The notes beneath the pieces were generated by a model. The model was not told the DNA's origin. It searched no databases and saw only the letters and a program-made list of their open reading frames with translations. Both the position numbers and the translations under genes were made by a program. Positions 9,698-19,401 of a stretch of 64,000 nucleotides of DNA are shown one piece after another. Each line of letters starts with the position of its first letter. Positions within the stretch are counted from its first letter, which is position 1. The stretch is from Roseiarcus sp963794155 (lineage in GTDB: Bacteria; Pseudomonadota; Alphaproteobacteria; Rhizobiales; Beijerinckiaceae). The stretch spans positions 871,905-935,904 of the forward strand of contig CAWCCX010000008.1 in NCBI GenBank assembly GCA_963794155.1, given 5' to 3'.

Positions 9698-10748
9698 GCC
9701 GCTTTGAATGGAGACAGACCTTGCGAGCTTGCTTCGCCAGTTCGGCGATCTTATCGGAAGGCAGAATCGCGTCAGGGACCTGCCGAAGCCGGAACATCAA
9801 GAGCGTCATGCTGTCGACCAAAGCGTCTGGAGCCTTGCGGGCGATCCAGGCCGCCAGGCGCAACCCGAAGGCGCCGTCGCCATAGATCCAACGATTTGCC
9901 TCGTAGAGGTGGAGGCCTATCGCAACACTGTTCCTTGCGTCATCGCGCGCACGAGCGATTTCTTCAGCTGGAGCATTGGCGACGCCTGCGAAATTCCCCA
10001 TGCTCATCGCAGCCGACACGTGGTCGAGCCCGGATGGCAGCAGCTCAATCAGATTGAGCTTTTTGCCAAGGATTGAGTGCGACTCGGCAATGGTAAGATC
10101 GAGCGCTCCGATGACCACGGTCTCGTCTGCGCTTCGCCATACCTTGCCGTCCTCGTCACGATGACGAGGCGCTTCAAAGCCGTGAAATTCACCGGTACCG
10201 ACCTCACTGAGAACGCGGAGAAGGATCGGCAAATTCTCACCACTGGTGCGACCTTTCACCCTCGAAAAAACGATGTCGTGAGCCTTTACAAACTCGCGTG
10301 CGGCGCGATCGTGAAAGGTTTCACTCTGTGAATCGCGATTGAACCGATCGATCAACCTCATGACCAGCGGCACAAACCGGTCGAGCAGCCGCCCAGACTT
10401 TTGAAGTCGCGGTCGCCAATGTTTCTCGTCGACAGGAAAGCCCTGCCGCCATAGCCCTTTGCCGACGTAGTCGACGCGCTTCTTTTTCTTGAATAGGGCA
10501 TCGGCCGCTCTGATTTGCGCGCATGTCCCTTCGGGATAGCGCACGACGCTGCCGTGGTAGTCCAGCGGACTCCAATCGATCTCTTTGGAGAGCAGTCCCT
10601 CACGCCGCCAACGGCGGACCTGGTCCATGGTCCCGCCGATCTGGGACAGGGTGGCGTCTACCTCCGCCTGCGTCTCCCAGTCCAATTCGACCACTTCGCC
10701 GCGTCGCCATAGACCCCTACGCCAAACGCCGATTTCCAGGATTCGCAT
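9636..10748 (-). CDS. Putative MerR-like helix-turn-helix protein upstream of cas1
   Basis: A 370-residue frame. Around residues 38-110 it has a MerR-type pattern: an HTH helix pair (MDQVRRWRREGLLSKEI), an Arg-Tyr-Pro segment (GSVVRYPEGTCAQIRAADAL) and an aromatic helix (VGKGLWRQGFPVDEKHW). The remainder is mainly helical and unrecognised. The last 20 or so codons overlap the start of cas1. In another frame the same DNA gives LSPFKAA and a TGA overlapping the cas1 ATG, so the intact ancestor may have ended there with a four-base overlap and this copy may carry a late frameshift. It is divergent from the HTH gene at 10787 with only about 40 bases between them. The first 35 residues are of doubtful reality. 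It probably binds DNA; its target is unknown. Confidence 0.6.
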   Translation of the reverse strand: MRILEIGVWRRGLWRRGEVVELDWETQAEVDATLSQIGGTMDQVRRWRREGLLSKEIDWSPLDYHGSVVRYPEGTCAQIRAADALFKKKKRVDYVGKGLWRQGFPVDEKHWRPRLQKSGRLLDRFVPLVMRLIDRFNRDSQSETFHDRAAREFVKAHDIVFSRVKGRTSGENLPILLRVLSEVGTGEFHGFEAPRHRDEDGKVWRSADETVVIGALDLTIAESHSILGKKLNLIELLPSGLDHVSAAMSMGNFAGVANAPAEEIARARDDARNSVAIGLHLYEANRWIYGDGAFGLRLAAWIARKAPDALVDSMTLLMFRLRQVPDAILPSDKIAELAKQARKVCLHSKRHEWLLAQRSSLLENPRPQTN

Positions 10749-10786
10749 GCCTGATTTTCACGCTCCCTCAAACTTGGGAGCGCCAA

Positions 10787-11375
10787 ATGGCCTCGAAGTC
10801 GAAGAGAAAACGGAACTACGCCAAAGAATATCTGATTCGCATCGCCCGCGGACTCGCTGGCGGCAAGAGCCGATCGCAGGCCCGTGGACACGCCAGAGCG
10901 GCTGACCTGCCGAGCGACGCGGGCCCTCAACCCTTTAGGCGTTTTGAGCCCGCTCGAAGACGCCCTCAAGCTGATGAAGAAGGGCGTCTCACAAAAGGAG
11001 GCGGCAAAGCAGGCTGGCGTGTCGCCGGAGACGCTACGCCGGTTTCAAAAGGCCAACACGATTTCCCGAAGGGAAGGCCGCCGTTGGCTCATCTTGGATA
11101 CGCGCCCGGTGTCGGTCGTCATGGCGACCCGCGGCAAAATGCGCACCGTCACAGTGTCGCACGATGCGAGCAGTGACATCAGCCGCCACTGGACTGCGAT
11201 CAACCTGTTCCTGGAGACCAACGATCCATCGCATCTCGTGGATTTTCTCGGCAAGGGATTGCGGGACAGCGACGGCGCGTTTCATCCGTTCGAGACGCGC
11301 CCGAATGTTCTGCGCAAGCTCGATAGCGTCGGCGAACTGTCGTTCGTCGATATTTATCGCCAGACGGTGCAGTGA
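10787..11375 (+). pseudogene. HTH protein of the DNA polymerase B cluster, one frameshift
   Basis: An ATG at 10787 opens a basic N-terminus (MASKSKRKRNYAKEY, then RSQARGHARAADLP) that leaves frame near 10915-10945. The body continues in the next frame as SPLEDALKLMKKGVSQKEAA, KQAGVSPETLRRF (a clear helix-turn-helix) and RRWLILDTRP, through to a TGA at 11373-11375. A shorter product from a GTG at 10884 would retain the HTH. It lies 10 bases before the 11386 gene and heads a three-gene run ending in the polymerase-like gene. I recognise the pattern as a conserved uncharacterised family from rhizobial genomes but can name no function. DNA binding is inferred. Confidence 0.6.
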
Positions 11376-11385
11376 GGGCGCCGTC

Positions 11386-11757
11386 ATGGACATGTACGAA
11401 CGGTTCATGGCCCGTGCGCGGGCGCAATGGCGGGCAAAGCTCGCCGGCAAGACCTCCGCCTCCCCTTGGGGGTACGAGAACTGGGCCAACGAGGGCGCAG
11501 AAGACCATCATTTGGCCCGTGCGAAGTATGGCGATCTCATCGAGGAGGTGCCGGTCAGTGTGCACCGCGAGCTCACTAGACGTCAGATGGAGGAGCATCC
11601 CGAGGATGGACCTGATACAGACAATCCATTGGAGCGAAAGGGCAGACTACACTTGGGGTATGCTGACATTTGCGAGCTCTTCGCCGATCTGCATCGTTGG
11701 CGGGGAGAAGCTCTGATTCGGGCGGCCAAAAATGGAGCGACCGAATTGAAGGACTGA
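11386..11757 (+). CDS. Small conserved-type protein of the DNA polymerase B cluster
   Basis: 123 residues starting MDMYERFMARARAQWRAKL. It is charged and probably helical, with no transmembrane segment or known motif. The tail IRAAKNGATELKD is followed four bases later by the start of the polymerase-like gene, and the HTH gene ends 10 bases upstream. This spacing is typical of an operon, so it is likely a partner of the polymerase. It is the only uninterrupted member of the three-gene run. Function unknown. Confidence 0.6.
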   Translation: MDMYERFMARARAQWRAKLAGKTSASPWGYENWANEGAEDHHLARAKYGDLIEEVPVSVHRELTRRQMEEHPEDGPDTDNPLERKGRLHLGYADICELFADLHRWRGEALIRAAKNGATELKD

Positions 11758-11761
11758 GACG

Positions 11762-14700
11762 ATGCCGGTCGATTGGGAACGTGGTAACAAACTGTCGGAC
11801 CCGGTCGACCGATTGGTCATAGCTCTTCGCGCATATGTCACGCGAGCGCCAACGAAGCCCAAGTTGGGCGCGAAGATCGCCAAAGTCGAAAAGCTTGGCG
11901 AGCGCAAAAAGTATTCCGTGCGGGTCCCGCCGAGTGATTGGGTCCTTGTTTTCGACTGCGAAACCCGCACGACTCCCGACCAGCGCCTCCGATTTGGGGC
12001 ATATCAACTGCGCTACAAAGGCCAGGTCTGGGAATGGGGCGTGTTTTATGAGCCCGAAGTTCTCGGCGCCGATGAGCTCACGATCCTTCGGCGGTTCATA
12101 GTTGATGAGGAAACCAGGTCCGAGGGCGAGCGCATTCGCCTGATAACGCGGCCTGAGTTTGTTGACGGGGTGTTTTACGGGTCCAGCTACGCCGTCGGCG
12201 CGCAGATCGTCGGCTTCAATCTCCCCTTCGACCTGTCTCGGCTCGCGATCCGTCATGCCAGTGCACGCGCAGTGACGCCTCCTCGGTCCCCTGAGCAAAT
12301 AGATGCCGGGGCGCCCAAGAGATCCCCTGATCGCTCTTTGGCCGGCGGTTTCAGCCTCACCTTGTCGGAAGACTGGCCACCGGTCGTCGTGAAGCACATC
12401 ACCCAGCGATCCGCCTTTATCCGAGTCGCGGGTACTCGGCCGGATCAAGACCACGACTTCAGACGACGTCGAGGAGGCGAAGGGAGGACCCGACAGGGGC
12501 TACTTCGTCGACGTCAAGACGCTCGCAGCCGCGCTCACCAGCAAGTCGCACTCGTTGGCCTCCTTGTCCGAGTTGCTGAAGGTCACGACGCCAAAGAATG
12601 AGTTGGACGAGCATGGCGAGGATTTGACCCCAGACTATGTCCGCTACGCGTTGCGCGACGTGCAGACGACCTGGGAATGTTTCGATGCCCTGTCTCGGCG
12701 GTTCGCGACCTTCCGGCTCGATCAGACCGGCCTCTATGATCTCTACAGCGAGGCCAGTCTCGGCAAGGCTTATCTCAAGACAATGAAGATCAAGCCTTGG
12801 CGGCAGGTCCAGCCGGATTTTCCGCCCAAGCTCATCGGCGTGATCATGAGCGCCTATTTTGGCGGGCGCGCCGAAGTCTATATCCGCCGTCAGATCGCGC
12901 CGGTCATTCATTGCGACTTTTTGAGCATGTATCCGACCGTGTGCACCCTCATGGGGCTGTGGAGGTTCGTGCGCGCCAATGGCGTCGCCCATCGCGACGA
13001 CACCCGCGGCGTTAAGGCGATGCTCGCTCAGCCACGCGGCAACCTGGTGGGGCAGCTTCACAAGCGCGGAGGCTGGAGCGACCTGACCACGCTGGTGCAA
13101 GTTCGACCGAAGCGCGACCTCTTTCCGGTCCGGGCGCAATATCCGGACGGCGACCCCTTCAATATTGGCCTCAACTATCTCACCGCCGAGGAACCGCAAT
13201 GGTTCACGCTCGCCGACGTGTTAGTTTCAAAAATTCTGAGCGGTAAGACGCCCGAGGTTGTAGCAGCGCTCCGGTTTGAGCCCCGAGGACAACAAACGGG
13301 CCTCACTCCGGTTGAGGTCGCGGGCCAGTGGATCGATCCGACCACCGATGATTTCTACCAGCGCTTGATCATCCATCGGAACGCGATCAAGGCCAAACTC
13401 GACGTCGCGATCGAAGCCGACAAGGTTGGGCTGAAGAGCGACCGACAAGCAGTCAAAATTCTCGCCAACGCGACCAGCTATGGGATTTTCGTCGAGCGAA
13501 CGTTGAGGATTCGACGTCGCCGAGCCGATGATCGGCTACGGCGGACGGCAACAATCCTTCAGCTTCAAGTCCAAGAAGTTCGAGAAGCCGGGCGCATATT
13601 TTCATCCGCTGCTCGCCACGCTGATCACCGGCGCAGCGCGATTGATGCTGGCGCTGGCCGAGCATCAGGTCATCCAACAGAAGCTCGATTGGGCGTTCTG
13701 CGACACCGACAGCATCGCCATCGCCAATACGCGCAGACCTTCCGAAAGGCGAGTTCATCGCCACCGCGCTAAAGGTCCGCGATTGGTTCAAAGAGCTCAA
13801 TCCATACGGGGAGGATCGTTCGATCCTTCAACTTGAGGACGTGGACTTTCCGATGAGCAAGAGCGCCGACCTCAACGCCCTTGACCCACCCCAGTGTCTC
13901 GCGGTCTCCGCCAAGCGTTATGTTCTGTTCAATCGGCATGATGATGGCGTCGTCATTCGAAAGGCCTCAGGGCATGGCCTAGGGCATCTGATGGCGCCCT
14001 ACGATGAACCTCCCGCCGAACGCCGCAAGCGGATCGAGCGCATCAACGTGCCCCTTTGGCAGGAGGACCTATGGAAAGAAATTATCCGGGCCGCAAACTC
14101 GGACAAGCCTGACGAAACAGGCTTCATGGACATGCCTGGATTCGACGCGCCCGCCGCGAGCCAATATGCCGCGACGACGCCGGAGCTGCTCAGGTGGTTC
14201 GATGGTTATAATGAAGGACAGCCGAGCGGGCGCCGGGTCTTCCCCTTCGGCTTTCTCCTGTCGTTGCAATCAAAGTCGCGGATGGAGATGGCCAAGGATG
14301 AACCTGACGCTCTCTCTGATGAACTTTGGCGACGGCGAGAGCCACGGCCCGCTGCGCCTTATTACAAGCGGCCCGGCGAGGCCGGGGATCACGCATTCGA
14401 TCGTGAGCGAGGCGGAGACATTCCGGCCTCCTGGCTAAAATCCCATGCTCGAAGTTTGGTCCGTTATCATCTACACCCAGAGACCAAATTCCAGGGCGGA
14501 GAGTACGACCAACGCGGACCGCTCAAGCGCCGGCATGTCTTCGCGTTGGCTCAGCAATCGATCGGCAAGGAAGCCGACAACATCGAGGAAAACGAGTTCA
14601 TCGGCGAAGATGCAGATCCGCCCCACTATGGGGTCGAGGTGACTGATCGTGCCGCCATTGCCGCGGCGGTGTTCAACGTTCAACAGCGATACGGCATCAG

Positions 14701-15028
14701 CGATCGCAAGCTGCTCGACGAGGCGAACGTTTCTCACCACACGCTTGCGGGCCTGAAAGAGGGCAAACGGATAGCCGACGCTTCCCTGATGAAGCTGTTC
14801 CGCGCTGTTGAGGTTCTGCGCCAGGAAGCCGATCCGATTGCAGCAGCGTCGGATAAGGCGCTTGGAGAGTTGCGGCGGCTTAAGGAGAAGGTTGGCGGAC
14901 GGAATAAGCTCGCCAAACTGATCGGCTTCACCGGACCGTATATTGGTCGGGTGTTGAGTGGGGAAAAGCCGATGACGGAGGAGTTGGTGGAAAGATTGAA
15001 GACCCTTTTAGCCGAACGAAATCGCTAG
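11762..15028 (+). pseudogene. Family B DNA polymerase with 3'-5' exonuclease and C-terminal HTH domains, frameshifted
   Basis: Four frame segments join into about 1,090 residues. Exonuclease motifs are present: LVFDCETRT (acidic pair, Asp codon 11954), QIVGFNLPFDLSRL, and YVRYALRDVQTTWE. Polymerase motifs follow in order: CDFLSMYPT (motif A, Asp codon 12915), VKILANATSYGIF (motif B, near 13453) and FCDTDSIAI (motif C, Asp codon 13702). The tail has two HTH-like stretches, RKLLDEANVSHHTLAGLKEG and NKLAKLIGFTGPYIGRVLSG. Frame changes lie near 12440, 13510 and 13735. All catalytic residues survive, so the loss is recent or the indels are errors. No recognisable terminal-protein priming region was seen. 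It is probably an element-encoded or defence-related polymerase, not a replicative one. Confidence 0.85.
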
Positions 15029-15297
15029 GCAGCCCGCGCGGTGTTTAGAGTCAATCCGATTGGTTTGTGAAGACATGCCCGGCAGGCTTAGGTTTGGGCC
15101 GAATTCGTCAAATCAAATCGCTCACTCGCGGTCATTTGGCAGCGGAGGGGTAGCAAGACATGCGGGGGCCGACACGACCAGCCCTATCAGTCGGGCGCGC
15201 GTCGCGCGAATTTCAAACTGAGTTTTGTGAATGAGTGAGCTTTTCTGGCCCAAGCAACTTTCTTTTTGCATCGTGCGCGTCGAAACATTGTTTCACA
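15029..15297. other. Intergenic gap before the nuclease-TPR-PIN gene
   Basis: No gene or RNA recognised. It presumably holds the promoter of the 15298 gene; I see no convincing -35/-10 pair or strong ribosome binding site. An upstream in-frame ATG at 15235 would add 21 residues of unlike composition, so the ATG at 15298 is preferred. Confidence 0.4.
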
Positions 15298-18200
15298 ATG
15301 ACTAATGTCCTGTCCCGTGCCTTTCCCCCGCCATCAAATTGGCAGGACTTCGAACGCCTTTGCTTTGACGTCTTCTCGCGGATTTGGAAGACCAACGACG
15401 CTGAACTGCACGGTCGGGTTGGGCAGCCTCAGTCTGGCGTCGACGTTTATGGAACTGATCGCGTGGAGGGATGCTTCGTCGGAGTCCAGTGCAAAGGCAA
15501 AGACCAAAGCTTCACCAATGCATTGACCGCCGCCGAGCTGCGGAGCGAAGTCACGAAGGCGAAGTCTTTTAAGCCGCCTATCGACGTGTTTATCTTAGCG
15601 ACAACCGCTCCTAATCACGCGCCGCTGCAGCAACTTGCTCGGCAACTAACTCAAATACACAAACGTCACGGCCGGTTCGAGGTCCGTGTTGTTGGTTGGA
15701 CTACTTTGCATCAGTGGGTCACCGACTATCCAGAGATTGTTAGGAAATACTTTCCCGACCTTGCGCCCGTGGACATCGTCGGGGCAATCGAATTGGGCGT
15801 CGAGACTACTAAAGCTTTTGTGCTGGAGCAATTCTCTTCGTTTAGAGCCATGGTCGAGCGAGGCGACCCGAGCGACACATTGCGAATTCGCATTTTGGAC
15901 GCCGCAAAACTAATCGAGGAAGGTTCCGTCCGTGCCGGCCTCAAAGCCTTAGAGCGCATTTGGTCAAGCGAGTCCGACAACGCGTCTCCTCGCAATCGCT
16001 ACCTCATTCGAGCGAACATTGGATTTGCTCACCTTATGCTCGGCGACCAGGCGTCTGGCGTTCTCCAGTTGCGCGCGGCGGGCGCTGAAGATCCAACTTG
16101 GTCAAACGCGCGGGCTGTTTTTGCTACTGCCGAAATGCTCGATGGGAACCAAGAAGTGGCCTTCTCGGTCGCAAGAGCAGCTTTGGCGGATAATCCAGAC
16201 AGTTTTCAGGCCGCTAATGTCCTAATCGCAACAGCTACTGATGAAATGAGTATCGCTGAGCTTGAGGCATCTATTCCGGTCGGTCTTCAATCGCGCATGG
16301 ATGTACTTCTTACTCTCACGCATTGTGCTAGAACCAAAAAAGACAGCGCGTCTCGCGGAAAATTTCTAACTCGTGCTACAACTTTATTCCCAAACGATTG
16401 GCGCGTTCTTGCAGCTCAAGCGGAATTCTTGCTCGAACCCATCTTCGAGCTCAAGGGGGTCGCCTTCACTCATGCGGTCCCCGCCAACCAGGTGGGTGAT
16501 CTTGAGCGTGGGATTGCATTGTTGCAAGGCTCGTGGTCCCAGATTAAGCAGCGCGACAATGCGGTCATCGGCGATTATGTCGCCGCCAACCTACTTTCAG
16601 CTTTGGAAATCTCGGGTCGTCATGCCGAATACGATCAGCTTCTGAGCGAGGCGATCAACGTAGCACCAGCCTCCCCACCCTTGCTGCGTCGTTATGCGCA
16701 AAGCATGATGGCGCTCAACGATTGGGCATCCGCGGCCAAGGCCCTTAATTCTATTCCAGCGGCATCACTCGAATTTTCTGATCGCTTAATGAAGATTAAT
16801 GCCTCGGCCCATTTAGGGGGGGCACGGGAGGCGACTTGAAGCGGCGACAGCGCTCGAGCTCGAGATGGGTTCGGGCAGGAACGCGGAGACCGCGGCCACG
16901 ATGCAGATCGACGCGGCGCACATCGCCGGTTGCATGGACGACGTCTTACCGGGACTACTCGAGCGTTGGCCGGAATCGATTGTTCTCCGCTCCGTAACAC
17001 ACAATTTTCTGCCGGAAGCAGATCCCCGCCGCGCGTCGCTGCTTGGCGAAATAAAGGAGCTTGCTCAGCACATAAGTGACCCGGGTGATCGCTTGCATGC
17101 GGCCGAGGCGCTCTATATCGCGAAGCAATACTCCGCCGCCGCGGATATGTATGTAGGCACCTACACGCGTGAGAAAGATACTCCTGCACTTTACCGCGCC
17201 ATCATCTCGCTCATTTATGCCGATCGGCGGCGCGACGCGCGGGAGCTGTTCGAATCATTGCCTTCTGCTTTGCGGGAAATGCCGCACTACGCCGACGTTG
17301 GCGTCGCCATTTACGAGCAATCCGGACTTCTCCGAAAAGCTTGTGCCTGTGTTGAAACTGCGATCGCCCACGATGATTTTTTAAGTCGACGCATACGCTG
17401 GCTCAATCTTTTGGAGCGCATCGGCGACGAACAGGCCATAATTCGCTGGCTCAACTCCTTAGGTCCCAATCAGCAAGGAACGCCCCAGGACCTGATGCGG
17501 ATCGCTCTAACGATCGACCGCTTGCAGGGTGACGCCCGGTGTTTCCAATTCGCCTATCGAGCGTTGCGGATCGGTTGGTCAGATCCTTCCATGCATCTCG
17601 GATACATCATGGGCTTAGTCTTTACCGGCAAATCACAAAAGTTGGCCTTTACTACCCCGACTGAAGTCGAGCCAGACACGGTGGTTCTGATGGCGGAGAA
17701 GGACGGCGGGCGAAAACTCACCCGCATCCTCGAAACAGATCCCGATCCGAAAATTGAGAGAGACGAAATTACGCCAGATGTGGAACTCGGTCCCACACTG
17801 CTAGGACGAAAGGTCGGTGATGAGATCGAAATTCCATCGATTGGTGGTCACCCAACAGTTTATGTTATTCGCGAAATCCGTAACAAATATCTTCACGCGC
17901 ATTACCGCTCTTTAGAACAGTTTGAAACGCTGTTTCCGGGCAATCCAGGGTTTGGGTCTTTTTATCTCGATGAAAGCAAAGGAGATTCGAAATTCAAGCC
18001 AATCTTTGACTCGGCAAAACGCCGCAGCGAATTCATAGCCGATTTGGCCGAAAAATACAGTCAAGGGCAATTGCCATTGATGATGTTGTCGAGACTTGCA
18101 GGTCATTCGCCCTGCGATGCTTGGGAATGGGTCGTCGCCCAACCAACTCTTGGCATGCGCACTTGTGTTGGCTCCCAGGAACTCAGCAATGCCTCGAACT

Positions 18201-19231
18201 TGCTCGCAACCAATCGAAGAGCCGTGATCGACCCGATAACATTGTACGGTCTTGTGCAGCTTGGCATCGCAAACAAGGCCCGCGCATGTTTTGAAGATCT
18301 TGGAGTCGTGCAAACCACGATAGACCTTTTCCGTCGACACCTCGAAGAAAGGAAGACTCAACTCGGTAAAGATCACGGCACGTTTGGCTGGAATGGCCAC
18401 GATTATGAAATGGTCAAATATGACGACGTTTTTACACTAGAACGAATCGAACAAGCACAGGCTGCTCTATCCTTCGCGGAGGAATTGACACTCCTGCCCG
18501 CGACGCCTACTGTCGTCCTGGCCGATAACAGGCGTAAAATATTCGAAGACGTCGATCAAAGTTTTTTGGATACCATTTACGCGGCCCAAGGAGACAACCG
18601 TCTACTTTATTCTGATGAATATATATTTCGTCATCTTGCTTTTGAGTTGAACGATGTTGGCGGAATTTGGACGCAAATCACCGCAATTAACGGCAAGAAA
18701 GCCCAATATATTTCTGATTTAGATTATTACGAGATCGTCGGTAAATTAGTCACTCATAATTATACTTTTACGACCATCGACTGCCGGAGTATTCTGCATC
18801 AACTTGAGAAGGACAACTGGAAGATCACGCCTGCTCTACAATCCTTCGCGACTCAGATAGCGGTGCTGACAAACGATCCGGACAGCGTAATTAGAGTGCT
18901 GGCTAAGCTGGCTCAAGTCGGATGGTATCTAAAACCTGATCGGGCCTCGTATGTGCGTCTCTTCACCAAGCTGATTGAAGCGCAAAAGCACGCGCACCCG
19001 CTGCGCGATGCGGCGGCTTATATCGCTTTAGTGCGGAACACGGTTCGAGCACTCTGCCGCTTAGGCGCGTATCGTGTTCTACTAAAACGTCTTCTCGATA
19101 CTTGCACCTATCTCACTCCAGTTTCTACAATTGTTGATCGCGTCAACCTGCAAGCCGATGTTGTCTTTTTTTCAATTGACGAAGCGCTGTCACTTGCACT
19201 CGCTGATGCGGTTAGCTTGGCGGACAACTGA
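15298..19231 (+). pseudogene. PD-(D/E)XK-like nuclease - TPR - GreA/B-C-like - PIN-like protein, split by a G7 tract
   Basis: Residues 1-150 or so are a restriction-endonuclease-like domain: NWQDFERLC (Glu19), QSGVDVYG (Asp49) and VGVQCKGKD (Gln64-x-Lys66). About 600 residues of TPR-like helical repeats follow. Next is a segment around VGDEIEIPSIGGHPTVYVI and FPGNPGFGSFYLDES that resembles the C-terminal domain of GreA/GreB. A PIN-like C-terminal domain ends the protein (FLDTIYAAQGDNRLLYSDEY, then TTIDCRSILHQL). Seven consecutive G at 16816-16822 shift the frame. With six, the first 513 residues run directly into the second 790-residue part as about 1,310 residues, with no other stop in the way. 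The domain set looks like a nucleic-acid-degrading conflict system. An error, phase variation or true decay could all explain the tract. Confidence 0.75.
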
Positions 19232-19236
19232 CGTTC

Positions 19237-19287
19237 GCAAGTATGCTCGGCGGTCAAAAGCGGACAAAGCCTGAATTTAAAAACTGA
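19237..19287 (+). pseudogene. mucR-family 3' end relic
   Basis: Seventeen codons to a TGA: an ASMLGGQKR stretch that matches the C-terminal tail of the mucR relic (ASMPGGQQP, near 2950-2994) at about 80 percent of bases over 36 positions. No upstream mucR sequence is present because the nuclease-PIN gene ends six bases earlier. The second palindrome copy follows. Confidence 0.6.
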
Positions 19288-19309
19288 TCGGAGTCAGCAG
19301 AGGGAAGAT

Positions 19310-19365
19310 GGTGCCCAGAATGCGGCTCACGCTAACGATCGCTATATCCCCCCCCCGCACGGAAG
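19310..19365. repeat. Second copy (left arm and loop) of the 2998-3092 palindrome
   Basis: Aligns directly with 2998-3052, sharing GGCTCAC, CGCTATATCC, the C-tract and GCACGGAAG. The right arm is missing: unrelated sequence and an IS630 end follow within about 40 bases. The IS may have truncated it. Confidence 0.7.
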
Positions 19366-19401
19366 AAGAACGCGCTGATGAGAACGGAAGGCTAACCACT
19401 A

